From: Roseovarius sp. MMSF_3350
GTDB taxonomy: Bacteria > Pseudomonadota > Alphaproteobacteria > Rhodobacterales > Rhodobacteraceae
DNA: 64,000 bases
Direction: 5' to 3'
NCBI RefSeq assembly: GCF_030733425.1
Contig: NZ_JASHIZ010000023.1
Span: 1 to 64,000, forward strand
A model generated the notes under the pieces. That model saw only the letters and a program-made list of their open reading frames with translations. It ran no database searches and was not told where the DNA came from. Positions 47,075 through 54,323 of the stretch are shown here, one piece after another. The first letter of the stretch is position 1; every line of letters starts with the position of its first letter. Both the position numbers and the translations under genes were made by a program.

Positions 47075-47578
47075 TCATTCCTCCCCGGGCGGATCTATCA
47101 GGGTCAGCGGATCGAAATCGCCGTCCTGCTCTTCCAGGAAGGCCGCGGTCTCCGCCGCCTCGACCTCATCATAGGTCGCCGCGTTCCATATCTCGAAATA
47201 ATCGCCCATCGCGACCATCACCGCCTCGCCTTCCAGCCCGATCTGCTGACGCAAACGCTGGGGCAGCACGATGCGCCCGTCCTTGTCCACTTCCGTGTCC
47301 CAGGACTTGCCCAGGATCATGCGGCTGGCGCGCTTGCGCGCGTCCGAGCCGCGCGGAAGTTTGCGGATGCCCTCTTCGATCTCGGCCATGGCGTCGATCG
47401 TGTAGGCGTGAAGACAGTTTTTCAGGTGCGGCCCGTGCAGCACGACGATACGCGGCAGCGGGGCTTCGGGGCAGCGCGGATCGCCATCGGCCAGCACAAC
47501 GCGAAAATCGGCAGGGATCGACATCCGACCCTTGCCGTCAACCTTCTGGTTGAACTCGCCTCTGAAGCTCAGAACCAC
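47075..47578 (-). CDS. mraZ: Transcriptional regulator MraZ
   Basis: A 167-residue protein with two SpoVT-AbrB-like repeats: 'GEFNQKVDGKGRMSIPADFRVVL' and 'TEVDKDGRIVLPQRLRQQIGLEGEAVMVAMGDYFEIW', the second a clear MraZ repeat. In other bacteria MraZ binds direct TGGG-type repeats upstream of its own gene and represses the dcw operon. The start appears to be GTG (47578), giving V-V-L-S-F. It is the first gene of the cluster. Two TGGGAA repeats with 10-bp spacing lie about 450 bases upstream. Confidence 0.94.
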   Translation of the reverse strand: MVLSFRGEFNQKVDGKGRMSIPADFRVVLADGDPRCPEAPLPRIVVLHGPHLKNCLHAYTIDAMAEIEEGIRKLPRGSDARKRASRMILGKSWDTEVDKDGRIVLPQRLRQQIGLEGEAVMVAMGDYFEIWNAATYDEVEAAETAAFLEEQDGDFDPLTLIDPPGEE

Positions 47579-47634
47579 TGTCCGGCCCGTCCCTCGTTCC
47601 CCCGCGTTTCAAAAGTGCCGCCCGAAACACGAAA

Positions 47635-47691
47635 CGGCGGATTGAGCTGCTGCCACTGCCCAATCCGCCGCCCTCGTCCCGCTCTCGCGGG
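47635..47691 (-). promoter_or_regulatory. Structured leader of the dcw operon (hairpins)
   Basis: In the otherwise gene-free stretch 47579-48407, two perfect hairpins lie close to mraZ. CGGCGGATTG (47635-47644) pairs with CAATCCGCCG (47661-47670). CCCGC (47678-47682) pairs with GCGGG (47687-47691). A further inverted pair, ATGTTGAT (47905-47912) and ATCAACAT (47929-47936), lies upstream in a more AT-rich part. I found no credible protein or RNase P RNA in this stretch. The promoter itself was not pinned down. Confidence 0.45.
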
Positions 47692-48027
47692 GTGTCCAGC
47701 TGCGCGCGCCACCTGGGGGGATGTCTGCTCGCCCGCGCGCCGGATCTCTTCGTTCTGATGAAGCGGGTACCTGTATGAAACCTGCTCTGGTCTTTGTTGT
47801 TTTTCGGGGTCGTTGTGTGCCCCTGTGTCCGTCCTCATCGTGGTTAAAGGTATGACATGGTACTTCATGGAACTCAATAATAAATTTGCGTATTGAGCTA
47901 CAGAATGTTGATTTCAAGCCCCCTCCCGATCAACATCCTGTGCCATCTTAAGCCATTTTGACGCAGCACCTAGCGCACTGCCGAATATTGAACGCAAAAT
48001 ATGGTAGCGCAGAAGCTCCATGTAGTT

Positions 48028-48043
48028 TTCCCACGCTTTCCCA
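48028..48043 (-). promoter_or_regulatory. MraZ-type direct repeats upstream of mraZ
   Basis: On the minus strand two TGGGAAA units (starting at 48043 and 48033) repeat with an exact 10-bp period. This matches the TGGG direct-repeat boxes recognised by MraZ in other bacteria. A third unit is not in register. The distance to mraZ (about 450 bases) is long and implies a long leader. Confidence 0.5.
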
Positions 48044-48270
48044 ATTTTTTTCTCCAATCCCTCGAGATCTGGGATGCATCGCCGACTTTTTCAACGAATC
48101 CCACGCGAGTTCCATGCCATGATCAGCAACGATTCGCACGATTCCGCCGAGGAATCCATGAGGTCCCAAGGACCACCTTGCATCCATTCCCATGATTTCC
48201 CGGAATGGAGGGCCATCGTACGCATGGGTGAAACCCACGCACGCCCGCCGGGCCCCGCCTCCTCGCGCCC

Positions 48271-48337
48271 GACGCGTGGGCTCTCGCCCACCCTACTCCC
48301 AAACATGTCCAGTAGGGTGGGTGAAAACCCACGCGTC
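48271..48337. repeat. REPIN-like inverted pair of a palindromic element
   Basis: Two 27-bp arms (48271-48297 and 48311-48337) are near-perfect inverted copies, differing only in the small internal loop, and are separated by 13 bases. Each arm is itself a hairpin (CCCACG / CGTGGG type). A third partial copy, GGGTGAAACCCACGC, is at 48226-48240. The arrangement is that of paired REP sequences between mraZ and the next gene. Confidence 0.75.
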
Positions 48338-48407
48338 TCCACGGTCGACCCGCCTGCGTCCATACCGTCGCGCGACAACGCCCCGTCGCGGATTCCCTAA
48401 AACCGCC

Positions 48408-49096
48408 CTACCTGTCGTCCGTCACCGCAATTTCCCGAAACCGCCATCCTTTACAGCCAACGGTCTCTGCCATCTCCTTGAACGCATCGGCGCAGACGAC
48501 GGTCTTGGTCAGGGTATCACGCCAGATCAGCGCATCTGCCACACGCGACCGCAGCACCGCGCGCCCGGACCCCGAAATCGTGTTGAAATAGCTGCCGTCG
48601 CCCCGCTTCTGAGGCACGATCCGCGTGCGGTCCTGATCCCAGCAATCCCGGCGCGCCAGAAGATTGGCCAGATAAAACGGCCCACCCGCAATCGGGCTGT
48701 GGTGGACATCATCCCAGGTGCGCTCCATGCGCACGAACTCGAACAACGCAGGATCGACCGCCTCGATCGCGTCCTTGAGACGCTCTGAAAACGGGGGATG
48801 GAATCAAGGATTGCATCGAACGGCTTGATGACGTCGAACCTTCGATCTGCCTTGGGCCTGCTCACGCACCAGATCTTCTGAAACTCGGCACGGGTCTTGT
48901 CGGTAAACCTGCCACCCTTGACCGTGGCACCGTACGACATTGGTCCGCCATGCTCGTATTTCATGTCGCGGCCAGGGACCCATTCGCCTTCGTAATCGTC
49001 ATAGTGGATCCGCTCACCATAGTCCGGTGCACGCGCGAACACGTAATCCAGGAAATCCGGCGTGCCGTAATTTGCTTCAAGCAAGTAGCACTTCAT
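48408..49096 (-). pseudogene. Imm11 (DUF1629)-like immunity gene, frameshifted
   Basis: The N-terminal frame (from ATG 49096) reads 'MKCYLLEANYGTPDFLDYVF...' to 'FDAILDSIP'. The C-terminal frame continues 'SERLKDAIEAVDPALFEFVRMERTWDDVHHSP' to '...SRVADALIWRDTLTKTVVCADAFKEMAETVGCKGWRFREIAV'. The latter is an Imm11 C-terminus like that of the gene at 17420. The frame changes at a G5 run (48793-48797); one more G would restore a 229-residue protein. No toxin gene is nearby. Either a decaying acquired immunity gene or a base-call error. Confidence 0.72.
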
Positions 49097-49141
49097 CGTC
49101 AACCGCCGCCTCTCCAACGAGCGCGCGGAGAGCATGCCGCC

Positions 49142-49648
49142 TCAGCGCCCCAGCCACTTGAACATCACCAGCGCATCCACCAGCCCCTGCTTGGGATGCC
49201 GGAACGCCTTGGGCAACCGCCCCACCGTCTCGAAGCCCAGCTTCGTCCACAGCGCGATGGCCCCCACATTGCTGGTCACGACGAAATTGAACTGCATCGC
49301 CTCGTAGCCCAGGGCGCGTGCCACGTCCTGGCTATGCTCGCACATCGCCCGCGCCACACCCCGCCCCCGCGCCGCCGGGGCCGTGATGTAGCCGCAATTG
49401 CACACGTGACTGCCTCCGCCCGCCTGGTTGGTCTTGATGTAATAGGTCCCCAGGATCTGGCCATCCAGTTCCGCCACATAGGTCGCGCGCGGGGCCTCGC
49501 ACCAATAGGCCATCAGCCGGCCCTGCGACAGGTCCGGCTCGATGGCATAGGTGTCGCCCGCGCGCACCACCTCGCGGAGGATCGGCCAGAGCGCGTCGGC
49601 ATCGCCGTCGCGCACCAGCCTTATGGTCAGGGCGTCACGCGTTGACAT
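49142..49648 (-). CDS. GNAT-family N-acetyltransferase
   Basis: A 168-residue acetyltransferase. Motif A with the acetyl-CoA loop is 'GYITAPAARGRGVARAMCEHSQDVARALGYEAMQFNFVVTSNVGAIALWTKLGFETVGRLPKAF', an R-G-x-G-x-A form of Q/R-x-x-G-x-A. The substrate is unknown. Its start overlaps the acuI stop by 14 bases, so it is in one transcript with acuI. Confidence 0.88.
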   Translation of the reverse strand: MSTRDALTIRLVRDGDADALWPILREVVRAGDTYAIEPDLSQGRLMAYWCEAPRATYVAELDGQILGTYYIKTNQAGGGSHVCNCGYITAPAARGRGVARAMCEHSQDVARALGYEAMQFNFVVTSNVGAIALWTKLGFETVGRLPKAFRHPKQGLVDALVMFKWLGR

Positions 49649-50624
49649 CGACGACGACACGGCCCTTCACCTGGCCTTTCAGGATGTCGCGCCCCAGCCC
49701 CGGCAGGTCCGACAGGGTCGCGGGCTGCACCATCTCGTCCAGCTTGTCCATCGGCAGGTCCCTGGCGATCCGCTCCCACGCGCGCAGCCGGTTGTCATAA
49801 GGCTGCATGACCGAGTCTATGCCCAAGAGGTTCACACCGCGCAGGATGAACGGCGTGATCAACGCCCCCTCGATCGCCGCCCCGCCCGCAAGGCCGATAG
49901 CCGCGACCGAACTGCCATACTCCATCTGCTTCAACACCCGGCCCAGCATGGCGCCCGCGACCGCATCAATGCAGCCGCCCCAGGCCTCCGCCTCCAGCGG
50001 CTTCTTGGTGACCTCGGCCAGCTCCTCGCGCGGCACGATCCGGCTTGCCCCAAGGCTCTTCAGATAGCCCTCCTGCTCCGGCCGCCCGGTGACGGCCGCC
50101 ACCTCATGTCCCAACTTGGCGAGGATCGCCGTCGCCACGCTGCCCACGCCACCGGCCGCCCCGGTGACCAGCACCGGGCCCTTGCCCAGCCCCTGGTCCT
50201 CCAGCGCCATCACCGCCAGCATCGCGGTGAACCCGGCGGTCCCCACCGCCATCGCCTGACGCGTATCCAGCCCCTCGGGCAGCGGCACCAGCCAGTCGGC
50301 CTTCACGCGCGCCTTCTGGGCATAACCGCCCCAATGCGCCTCGCCCACGCGCCAGCCGGTCAGCACCACCTTGTCGCCGGGGCTGTATCGGTCGTCCGAG
50401 CTTTCCTCGACCGTTCCGGCAAAATCGATCCCCGGCACATGCGGGTACTTGCGCACCAGCCCCCCGCCTGGCCCGATGCAGAGCCCGTCCTTGTAGTTCA
50501 CCGTCGAATACTCGACCGCGACCGTCACCTCGCCCTCGGGCAGGTCGTCCATCCCGATCTGCTTTACCTCCGCCGAGGTCTTGCCGCTCTCTTCGTCCTT
50601 CTCGACAACCAGTGCGTTGAACAT
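49635..50624 (-). CDS. acuI: Acryloyl-CoA reductase AcuI (MDR family)
   Basis: A 329-residue zinc-independent medium-chain reductase of the AcuI/YhdH type. 'TVNYKDGLCIGPGGGLVRKYPHVPGIDFAGTVEES', the NADPH-binding 'GPVLVTGAAGGVGSVATAILAKLG', and the typical 'ILRGVNLLGIDSV' are visible. AcuI reduces toxic acryloyl-CoA to propionyl-CoA in DMSP and acrylate catabolism. Location next to dmdA supports that role. ATG 50624 follows an ACAGGAGA ribosome site. The 209-base gap to dmdA contains a dispersed repeat. Confidence 0.9.
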   Translation of the reverse strand: MFNALVVEKDEESGKTSAEVKQIGMDDLPEGEVTVAVEYSTVNYKDGLCIGPGGGLVRKYPHVPGIDFAGTVEESSDDRYSPGDKVVLTGWRVGEAHWGGYAQKARVKADWLVPLPEGLDTRQAMAVGTAGFTAMLAVMALEDQGLGKGPVLVTGAAGGVGSVATAILAKLGHEVAAVTGRPEQEGYLKSLGASRIVPREELAEVTKKPLEAEAWGGCIDAVAGAMLGRVLKQMEYGSSVAAIGLAGGAAIEGALITPFILRGVNLLGIDSVMQPYDNRLRAWERIARDLPMDKLDEMVQPATLSDLPGLGRDILKGQVKGRVVVDVNA

Positions 50625-50780
50625 GTCCAGTCTCCTGTCTTGCATAGCGAGGCTCCCCCGCTTTCATCCTTCCAAAATACTCAGGCGCCCCCGACCCTCA
50701 GCGCGTCTCCCGCGTCAAAGGCAAAACGCCCGCAAGGCGTGTAGGGTCCGTCCAGCGCACGCCGCTTTCATTGTTCGCGA

Positions 50781-50817
50781 AATACTCCGGGGAGCGCGAG
50801 GGGCTGGCCCCTCGCTC
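50781..50817. repeat. Exact 37-bp intergenic element, copy 2
   Basis: Identical in all 37 bases and in orientation to 37903-37939. It lies between dmdA and acuI and contains the GCGAGGGGC / GCCCCTCGC hairpin, which could limit read-through from dmdA into acuI. Confidence 0.85.
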
Positions 50818-50833
50818 CGCCGTCAAATCCCGC

Positions 50834-51937
50834 TCAGTTCCAGAACGTCTCCTGCACCACCCCGCGCCGGACCTGATCCGGCGCCTCCACCTGCAATTCG
50901 GTGCCCGCGTCCCAATGGGTCATCCGCACCATGCCGATGGCCACGTTAATGTTGAAATCCGGGCTCCACGCGGCGGAACTCACCCGCCCCACCCGCTTGC
51001 CATTTGCCGTTACCGGCCACCACCGGTCACAGCCCGGCACTTTCGGCCCGTCGATGGCAATCGCGCAGATCTGCTGCACCGGCCCTTCCTTCGACACCCG
51101 CAAAAGCGCATCGCGCCCGATACAGCCGATGGCGCTCTGCGTGTTGCAGAACCGTCCCAGCCCGCATTCATGCGGCGTGTTGTCGTCGGTCATGTCGTTG
51201 CCATAGCTCAGCAGACCGCTTTCCACCCGCTCGATCAGGTTCGGACAACCCGCACGTACATCCAGATCCTTGCCCGCCTCCATCAAAGCGTTCCACAGCG
51301 GCATTCCGATATCCGCGCCCTCCACGTAAATCTCAAAGCCGCCCTGCTTGGAATAGCCCGACCGCGCGATCACCATGTCCCGCCCCTGGAAATCGAACAC
51401 GCCGAAGCGGAAGAACCGGATATCGCGCACCCCGTCGCCAAAGACCCGCGCCATCAGCTCTTCCGCCTTCGGCCCCTGCACCGCCAGGGGCGACACGTCC
51501 GGCTCATCCACCAGCACGTCCAGCCGCCAGCCATGCGCCGTGGCCTTCACCCAGTAGAGCAGGTCACTGTCGGCAATCGAAATCCACCAGCGATCCTCGG
51601 CCAGCTTCACCGACACCGGGTCGTTCAGCATGCCCCCCGTCTCGTCCACGATGGGCACGTAATAACACTGCCCCGCCGTCATCCCCCGCAGGTCGCGCGG
51701 CGTCAGCATCTGCATCAGCCGCCCCGCATCCGGCCCTCGCAACTCCACCTGCCGCTCGCAGGCCACGTCCCAGACCTGCACCGCGTCCTTCAGGTGGCGG
51801 TAATCCTCCTCGACCGAGCGGAACACCGTCGGCAAAAGCATGTGGTTGTAGACCGTGTAGCCCTTGACCCCGGCGGCCTCGACCCCGTCGGAAAAAGGCG
51901 TTCGCCGCAACCGGCGCGACAGGGAAATCATCGGCAT
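50834..51937 (-). CDS. dmdA: Dimethylsulfoniopropionate demethylase DmdA
   Basis: A 367-residue protein of the GcvT/aminomethyltransferase fold that transfers a methyl group from DMSP to tetrahydrofolate. N-terminal 'RRLRRTPFSDGVEAAGVKGYTVYNHMLLPTVF' and 'HLKDAVQVWDVACERQVELRGPDA' are DmdA-type. The folate-domain stretches 'LAVQGPKAEELMARVFGDGVRDIRFFRF', 'SGYSKQGGFEIYVEGADIGMPLWNAL' and 'GCPNLIERVESGLLSYGNDMTDDNTPHECGLGRF' separate it from true GcvT. The ATG overlaps the stop of the small gene upstream (TGATG) and has AAGGGG before it. Confidence 0.93.
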   Translation of the reverse strand: MPMISLSRRLRRTPFSDGVEAAGVKGYTVYNHMLLPTVFRSVEEDYRHLKDAVQVWDVACERQVELRGPDAGRLMQMLTPRDLRGMTAGQCYYVPIVDETGGMLNDPVSVKLAEDRWWISIADSDLLYWVKATAHGWRLDVLVDEPDVSPLAVQGPKAEELMARVFGDGVRDIRFFRFGVFDFQGRDMVIARSGYSKQGGFEIYVEGADIGMPLWNALMEAGKDLDVRAGCPNLIERVESGLLSYGNDMTDDNTPHECGLGRFCNTQSAIGCIGRDALLRVSKEGPVQQICAIAIDGPKVPGCDRWWPVTANGKRVGRVSSAAWSPDFNINVAIGMVRMTHWDAGTELQVEAPDQVRRGVVQETFWN

Positions 51938-52185
51938 CAGGCAGACCCCTTCAGGTTGCTCTTGCAGATCGCCGGCGCAGCACCGGTGGCGGAATAGGCC
52001 GACACCCCGCAGGCCGCACAGCGATACTCGACGAACCGGCCATTGCTGTTGCCTGTCTCGCTCCACTTGCACGCCCTTTTGGGCGGCTTTTTCCCCGGCC
52101 CGCCGAGGCGCTCGCCCATGTGGCCCCGCCCCAGGCTCAGGGCGACAGCCACGATCACCACCAGCGCCAGGACAAAGGCCAGCAT
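51937..52185 (-). CDS. Small membrane-anchored Cys protein coupled to dmdA
   Basis: An 82-residue protein: an N-terminal transmembrane helix ('MLAFVLALVVIVAVALSLG'), a basic linker, and a C-terminal part with 'ACKWSETGNSNGRFVEYRCAACGVSAYS...ICKSNL'. The cysteines (C ... C-x2-C ... C) could form a small zinc-ribbon-like knuckle. Its stop overlaps the dmdA start by one base. I do not recognise a named family. It starts four bases after the DinB-like gene. Confidence 0.75.
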   Translation of the reverse strand: MLAFVLALVVIVAVALSLGRGHMGERLGGPGKKPPKRACKWSETGNSNGRFVEYRCAACGVSAYSATGAAPAICKSNLKGSA

Positions 52186-52189
52186 CGGC

Positions 52190-52699
52190 TCAGCCCTCCC
52201 CGGGCATCAGGAACAGGTCGCTCACCGGCGCCTCCAGCCCGGCGGCGGTCATCATCGCGTGCACCTGCCCCCGGTGATGGGTCTGGTGGTTGAACATGTG
52301 GCTCACGCACAAGGCGCGCGGCGTCACCATGTCCCGCCCCAGCGTGCCGGAATACCACCGCAACTCGCCGGTCAGATCCATCGCGCGCAACGAATTGGCC
52401 CAATGGCCGATCTTGCCGTCCACGTGATACCGCTCCGCGCTCCACGCCCCCAGCGTCGGATGCATCTCCACGCTCTGCTTCACGCCGACCTTCGGCGCCT
52501 CGACCGATGGATCGAACCGCGCCATCCACATCCGGTCACCCCACAGCAGATGGTTCAGCGTCCCCAGAATCGAACCGAAAAACGCGCCACGATCCTCGGT
52601 CAGCACCTCCAGCGACTGTCCGTCCAGCGCCTCGGTCAGCTGCCGGTTCTGCCACGCGTTGTACCGCGCCATCCTGCGGCAATATTCGGGAGTGATCAT
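52190..52699 (-). CDS. DinB-family protein
   Basis: A 169-residue four-helix protein of the DinB/YfiT superfamily. 'RMARYNAWQNRQLTEAL' (helix 1), 'SILGTLNHLLWGDRMWMARF' (first metal His) and 'CVSHMFNHQTHHRGQVHAMMTAAGL' (H-x3-H ligands). Members bind a metal and some are thiol-dependent S-transferases. A thiol role next to methanethiol-producing dmdA is possible but unproven. ATG 52699 gives the standard start 'ITPEYCRRMARYNAW'. Confidence 0.87.
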   Translation of the reverse strand: MITPEYCRRMARYNAWQNRQLTEALDGQSLEVLTEDRGAFFGSILGTLNHLLWGDRMWMARFDPSVEAPKVGVKQSVEMHPTLGAWSAERYHVDGKIGHWANSLRAMDLTGELRWYSGTLGRDMVTPRALCVSHMFNHQTHHRGQVHAMMTAAGLEAPVSDLFLMPGEG

Positions 52700-52710
52700 C
52701 GCCGGCGCCC

Positions 52711-53415
52711 CTACTTCGGCCCTTTCCAGTCGATCGGACACACCTCCGCCGACATGCCGCCGAAATCCCAGACCCGGCCGTAATCCCGCACCCGGCTCTT
52801 GGTGCCCCTTGCGGCGATGATATCCGGCCCCATCCAGTATTTCGAGTTCGTCACCATCACCGGGTGATCGGGGCTTGCCCCGTCGATCATCTCGATCTCG
52901 CCCTGGATCTTGCGCCCGATATAAAGCCCGCGCTTCTTGCCGTCGCGCACGATCTCGACCTTCTCGCGCTCCGCCCCGATGATCTCGCTCACCAGCATGG
53001 TGAAGAGGCCCGTCGTGCCCCCCGCCGCCCCGCTGAAGATCTGCAAAATTCCGTTATAGGCGCGGCCAGAGGCGCGCTCGTCCACATAGGCCGCCACCTT
53101 CCAGTTGCCCTCGCCCATGCGCCCGGGGATATCCACCAGCAGCCCCACGTTCAGACCCGACAGGTCCTCGCCCTCGTAATGCCCCTCGTCGATCGCAATC
53201 GCCATCCACGCATGACAATGCCCCTCCGTGGGCGGATGCGCCCCGAGGCTGACCACGCAGGGGCAGAACACCGTGCAGGAACAGTTCAGGAACAGCTCGC
53301 CCTTGATCGCCCATTCGGTCGGCGTCATCTTGCGCCGCTTGGGGTTGGCCATCCGGTTGTCGATCCGCTGCGACACCGGCAGCTTGTCGGCGTCCTTCCG
53401 GCGTGTCAAAGCCAT
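52711..53415 (-). CDS. DUF1326-domain protein with Cys cluster
   Basis: A 234-residue soluble protein. The DUF1326 core begins 'TEWAIKGELFLNCSCTVFCPCVVSLGAHPPTEGHCHAWMAIAIDEGHY', with C45-x-C47-x3-C51-x-C53 and a later 'H-C-H', a likely metal site. The rest is mixed alpha/beta ('VGLLVDIPGRMGEGNWKVAAYVDERA', 'IQGEIEMIDGASPDHPVMVTNSKYW'). Biochemical function unknown. It is separated by three bases from the DUF2182 gene; the two families are commonly adjacent. Confidence 0.85.
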   Translation of the reverse strand: MALTRRKDADKLPVSQRIDNRMANPKRRKMTPTEWAIKGELFLNCSCTVFCPCVVSLGAHPPTEGHCHAWMAIAIDEGHYEGEDLSGLNVGLLVDIPGRMGEGNWKVAAYVDERASGRAYNGILQIFSGAAGGTTGLFTMLVSEIIGAEREKVEIVRDGKKRGLYIGRKIQGEIEMIDGASPDHPVMVTNSKYWMGPDIIAARGTKSRVRDYGRVWDFGGMSAEVCPIDWKGPK

Positions 53416-53418
53416 GCT

Positions 53419-54267
53419 CTATCCTCCATTTACCAGCGGCGCGGCCAGAACCGCCACCCCGCCCGCGATCAGCGCCACACCCATCGGCCGGATCACCCGG
53501 TGCCCGATCTGCGGCAGTTTCTCCAATACCATGAAAAGCGTCGCCAGGCCCATCCAAAGCAGGCTCATCACCCCGCCCACGAACCCCAGCGCCATGAAGC
53601 CCCAGCAGCAGCCCACGCAGAACGCGCCCAGCCCCAGCCCCATGCGCACACCCCCGCGAAAGCCGGTGCGCCAATGCCCCAGGAAATAGGTCATCGGGCT
53701 GTGACAGACCCCGTGACACACCTCCTTGGCCCGGGTAAACTGAAACGCCCCCACGACGATCAGCAGCCCGCCGGCAATGGCGGACGACTTCGCGATCCCC
53801 AGCATGTCGATCACCCCACCATAGAGCAGCGCCACCTGTACCCAAGCGATCACGGCGGCAAAGCCGACCCAGGCGACGGAATAGCCCGTCAGCACGCCCA
53901 GCCATCCGGCGGTCGTGCCATCGGCACTGCGGATAAGGTCGTCGTAACAGCGCAGCGTCGGCACCATGGTCGGCAGCATCATCGCCGCCATCATGATCGC
54001 CCACATGGCGAACAGCGGCCCGAACCGGTCCATCGCCATCATGTCCATGCCGCCCGACATCCCGCCCGACATCCCGGCGCCCATGCCCATCTCCATGCCG
54101 GGCCGCATCTCCCGCATCTTCTCCCCCATCGGCCCGGGCCGCCCGATCAGGTCCAGGTCCATCCCCGTCGCCATCAGGTACATCACCACCCATGCCGCCA
54201 GGATCGCCGCGAAAAACGCCAGCCAGGCCACGGTGCGCAGGGAAAGAGCCGACATGCCGAAGAACAC
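53419..54267 (-). CDS. DUF2182 integral membrane protein (predicted metal-binding)
   Basis: A 282-residue protein with about seven hydrophobic segments. After the first helix comes an extraordinary Met-rich loop (about residues 46-80, 'GEKMREMRPGMEMG...GGMDMMAMDRF'). Then 'AMWAIMMAAMMLPTMVPTL', 'KEVCHGVCHSPMTYFLGHWRTG' and 'GAFCVGCCWGFMALGFVGG' supply further Met, His and Cys. DUF2182 (COG5486) is described as metal-binding; the residues seen would suit Cu(I). It is the first gene of the unit ending in dmdA and is divergent from the GntR gene. Confidence 0.87.
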   Translation of the reverse strand: MFFGMSALSLRTVAWLAFFAAILAAWVVMYLMATGMDLDLIGRPGPMGEKMREMRPGMEMGMGAGMSGGMSGGMDMMAMDRFGPLFAMWAIMMAAMMLPTMVPTLRCYDDLIRSADGTTAGWLGVLTGYSVAWVGFAAVIAWVQVALLYGGVIDMLGIAKSSAIAGGLLIVVGAFQFTRAKEVCHGVCHSPMTYFLGHWRTGFRGGVRMGLGLGAFCVGCCWGFMALGFVGGVMSLLWMGLATLFMVLEKLPQIGHRVIRPMGVALIAGGVAVLAAPLVNGG

Positions 54268-54298
54268 CCTTGGTTCGAGTCACGATTGCCCTTATGAA

Positions 54299-54322
54299 TG
54301 TCAGACAATTAAAGGTCTGACA
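54299..54322. promoter_or_regulatory. Operator-like double FadR-type site
   Basis: TGTCAGAC (54299-54306) and GTCTGACA (54315-54322) are perfect inverted arms with an 8-base spacer. Each also forms a 9-mer of the FadR-subfamily shape (TGTCAGACA; GGTCTGACA). The site ends one base before the GntR ATG and sits in the 56-base divergent gap, so it could control both directions. Confidence 0.65.
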
Positions 54323-54323
54323 A

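Noticed and set aside
47569..47877. Open frame of about 100 codons on the minus strand overlapping the mraZ start
   Set aside because: No recognisable domain, covers two perfect hairpins, runs in a different frame into mraZ; more likely non-coding leader.
47579..48000. RNase P RNA (rnpB) upstream of mraZ
   Set aside because: I looked for the conserved P4 core pieces (GAAAGTCCGG-type and ACAGAA-type) on both strands and saw neither.
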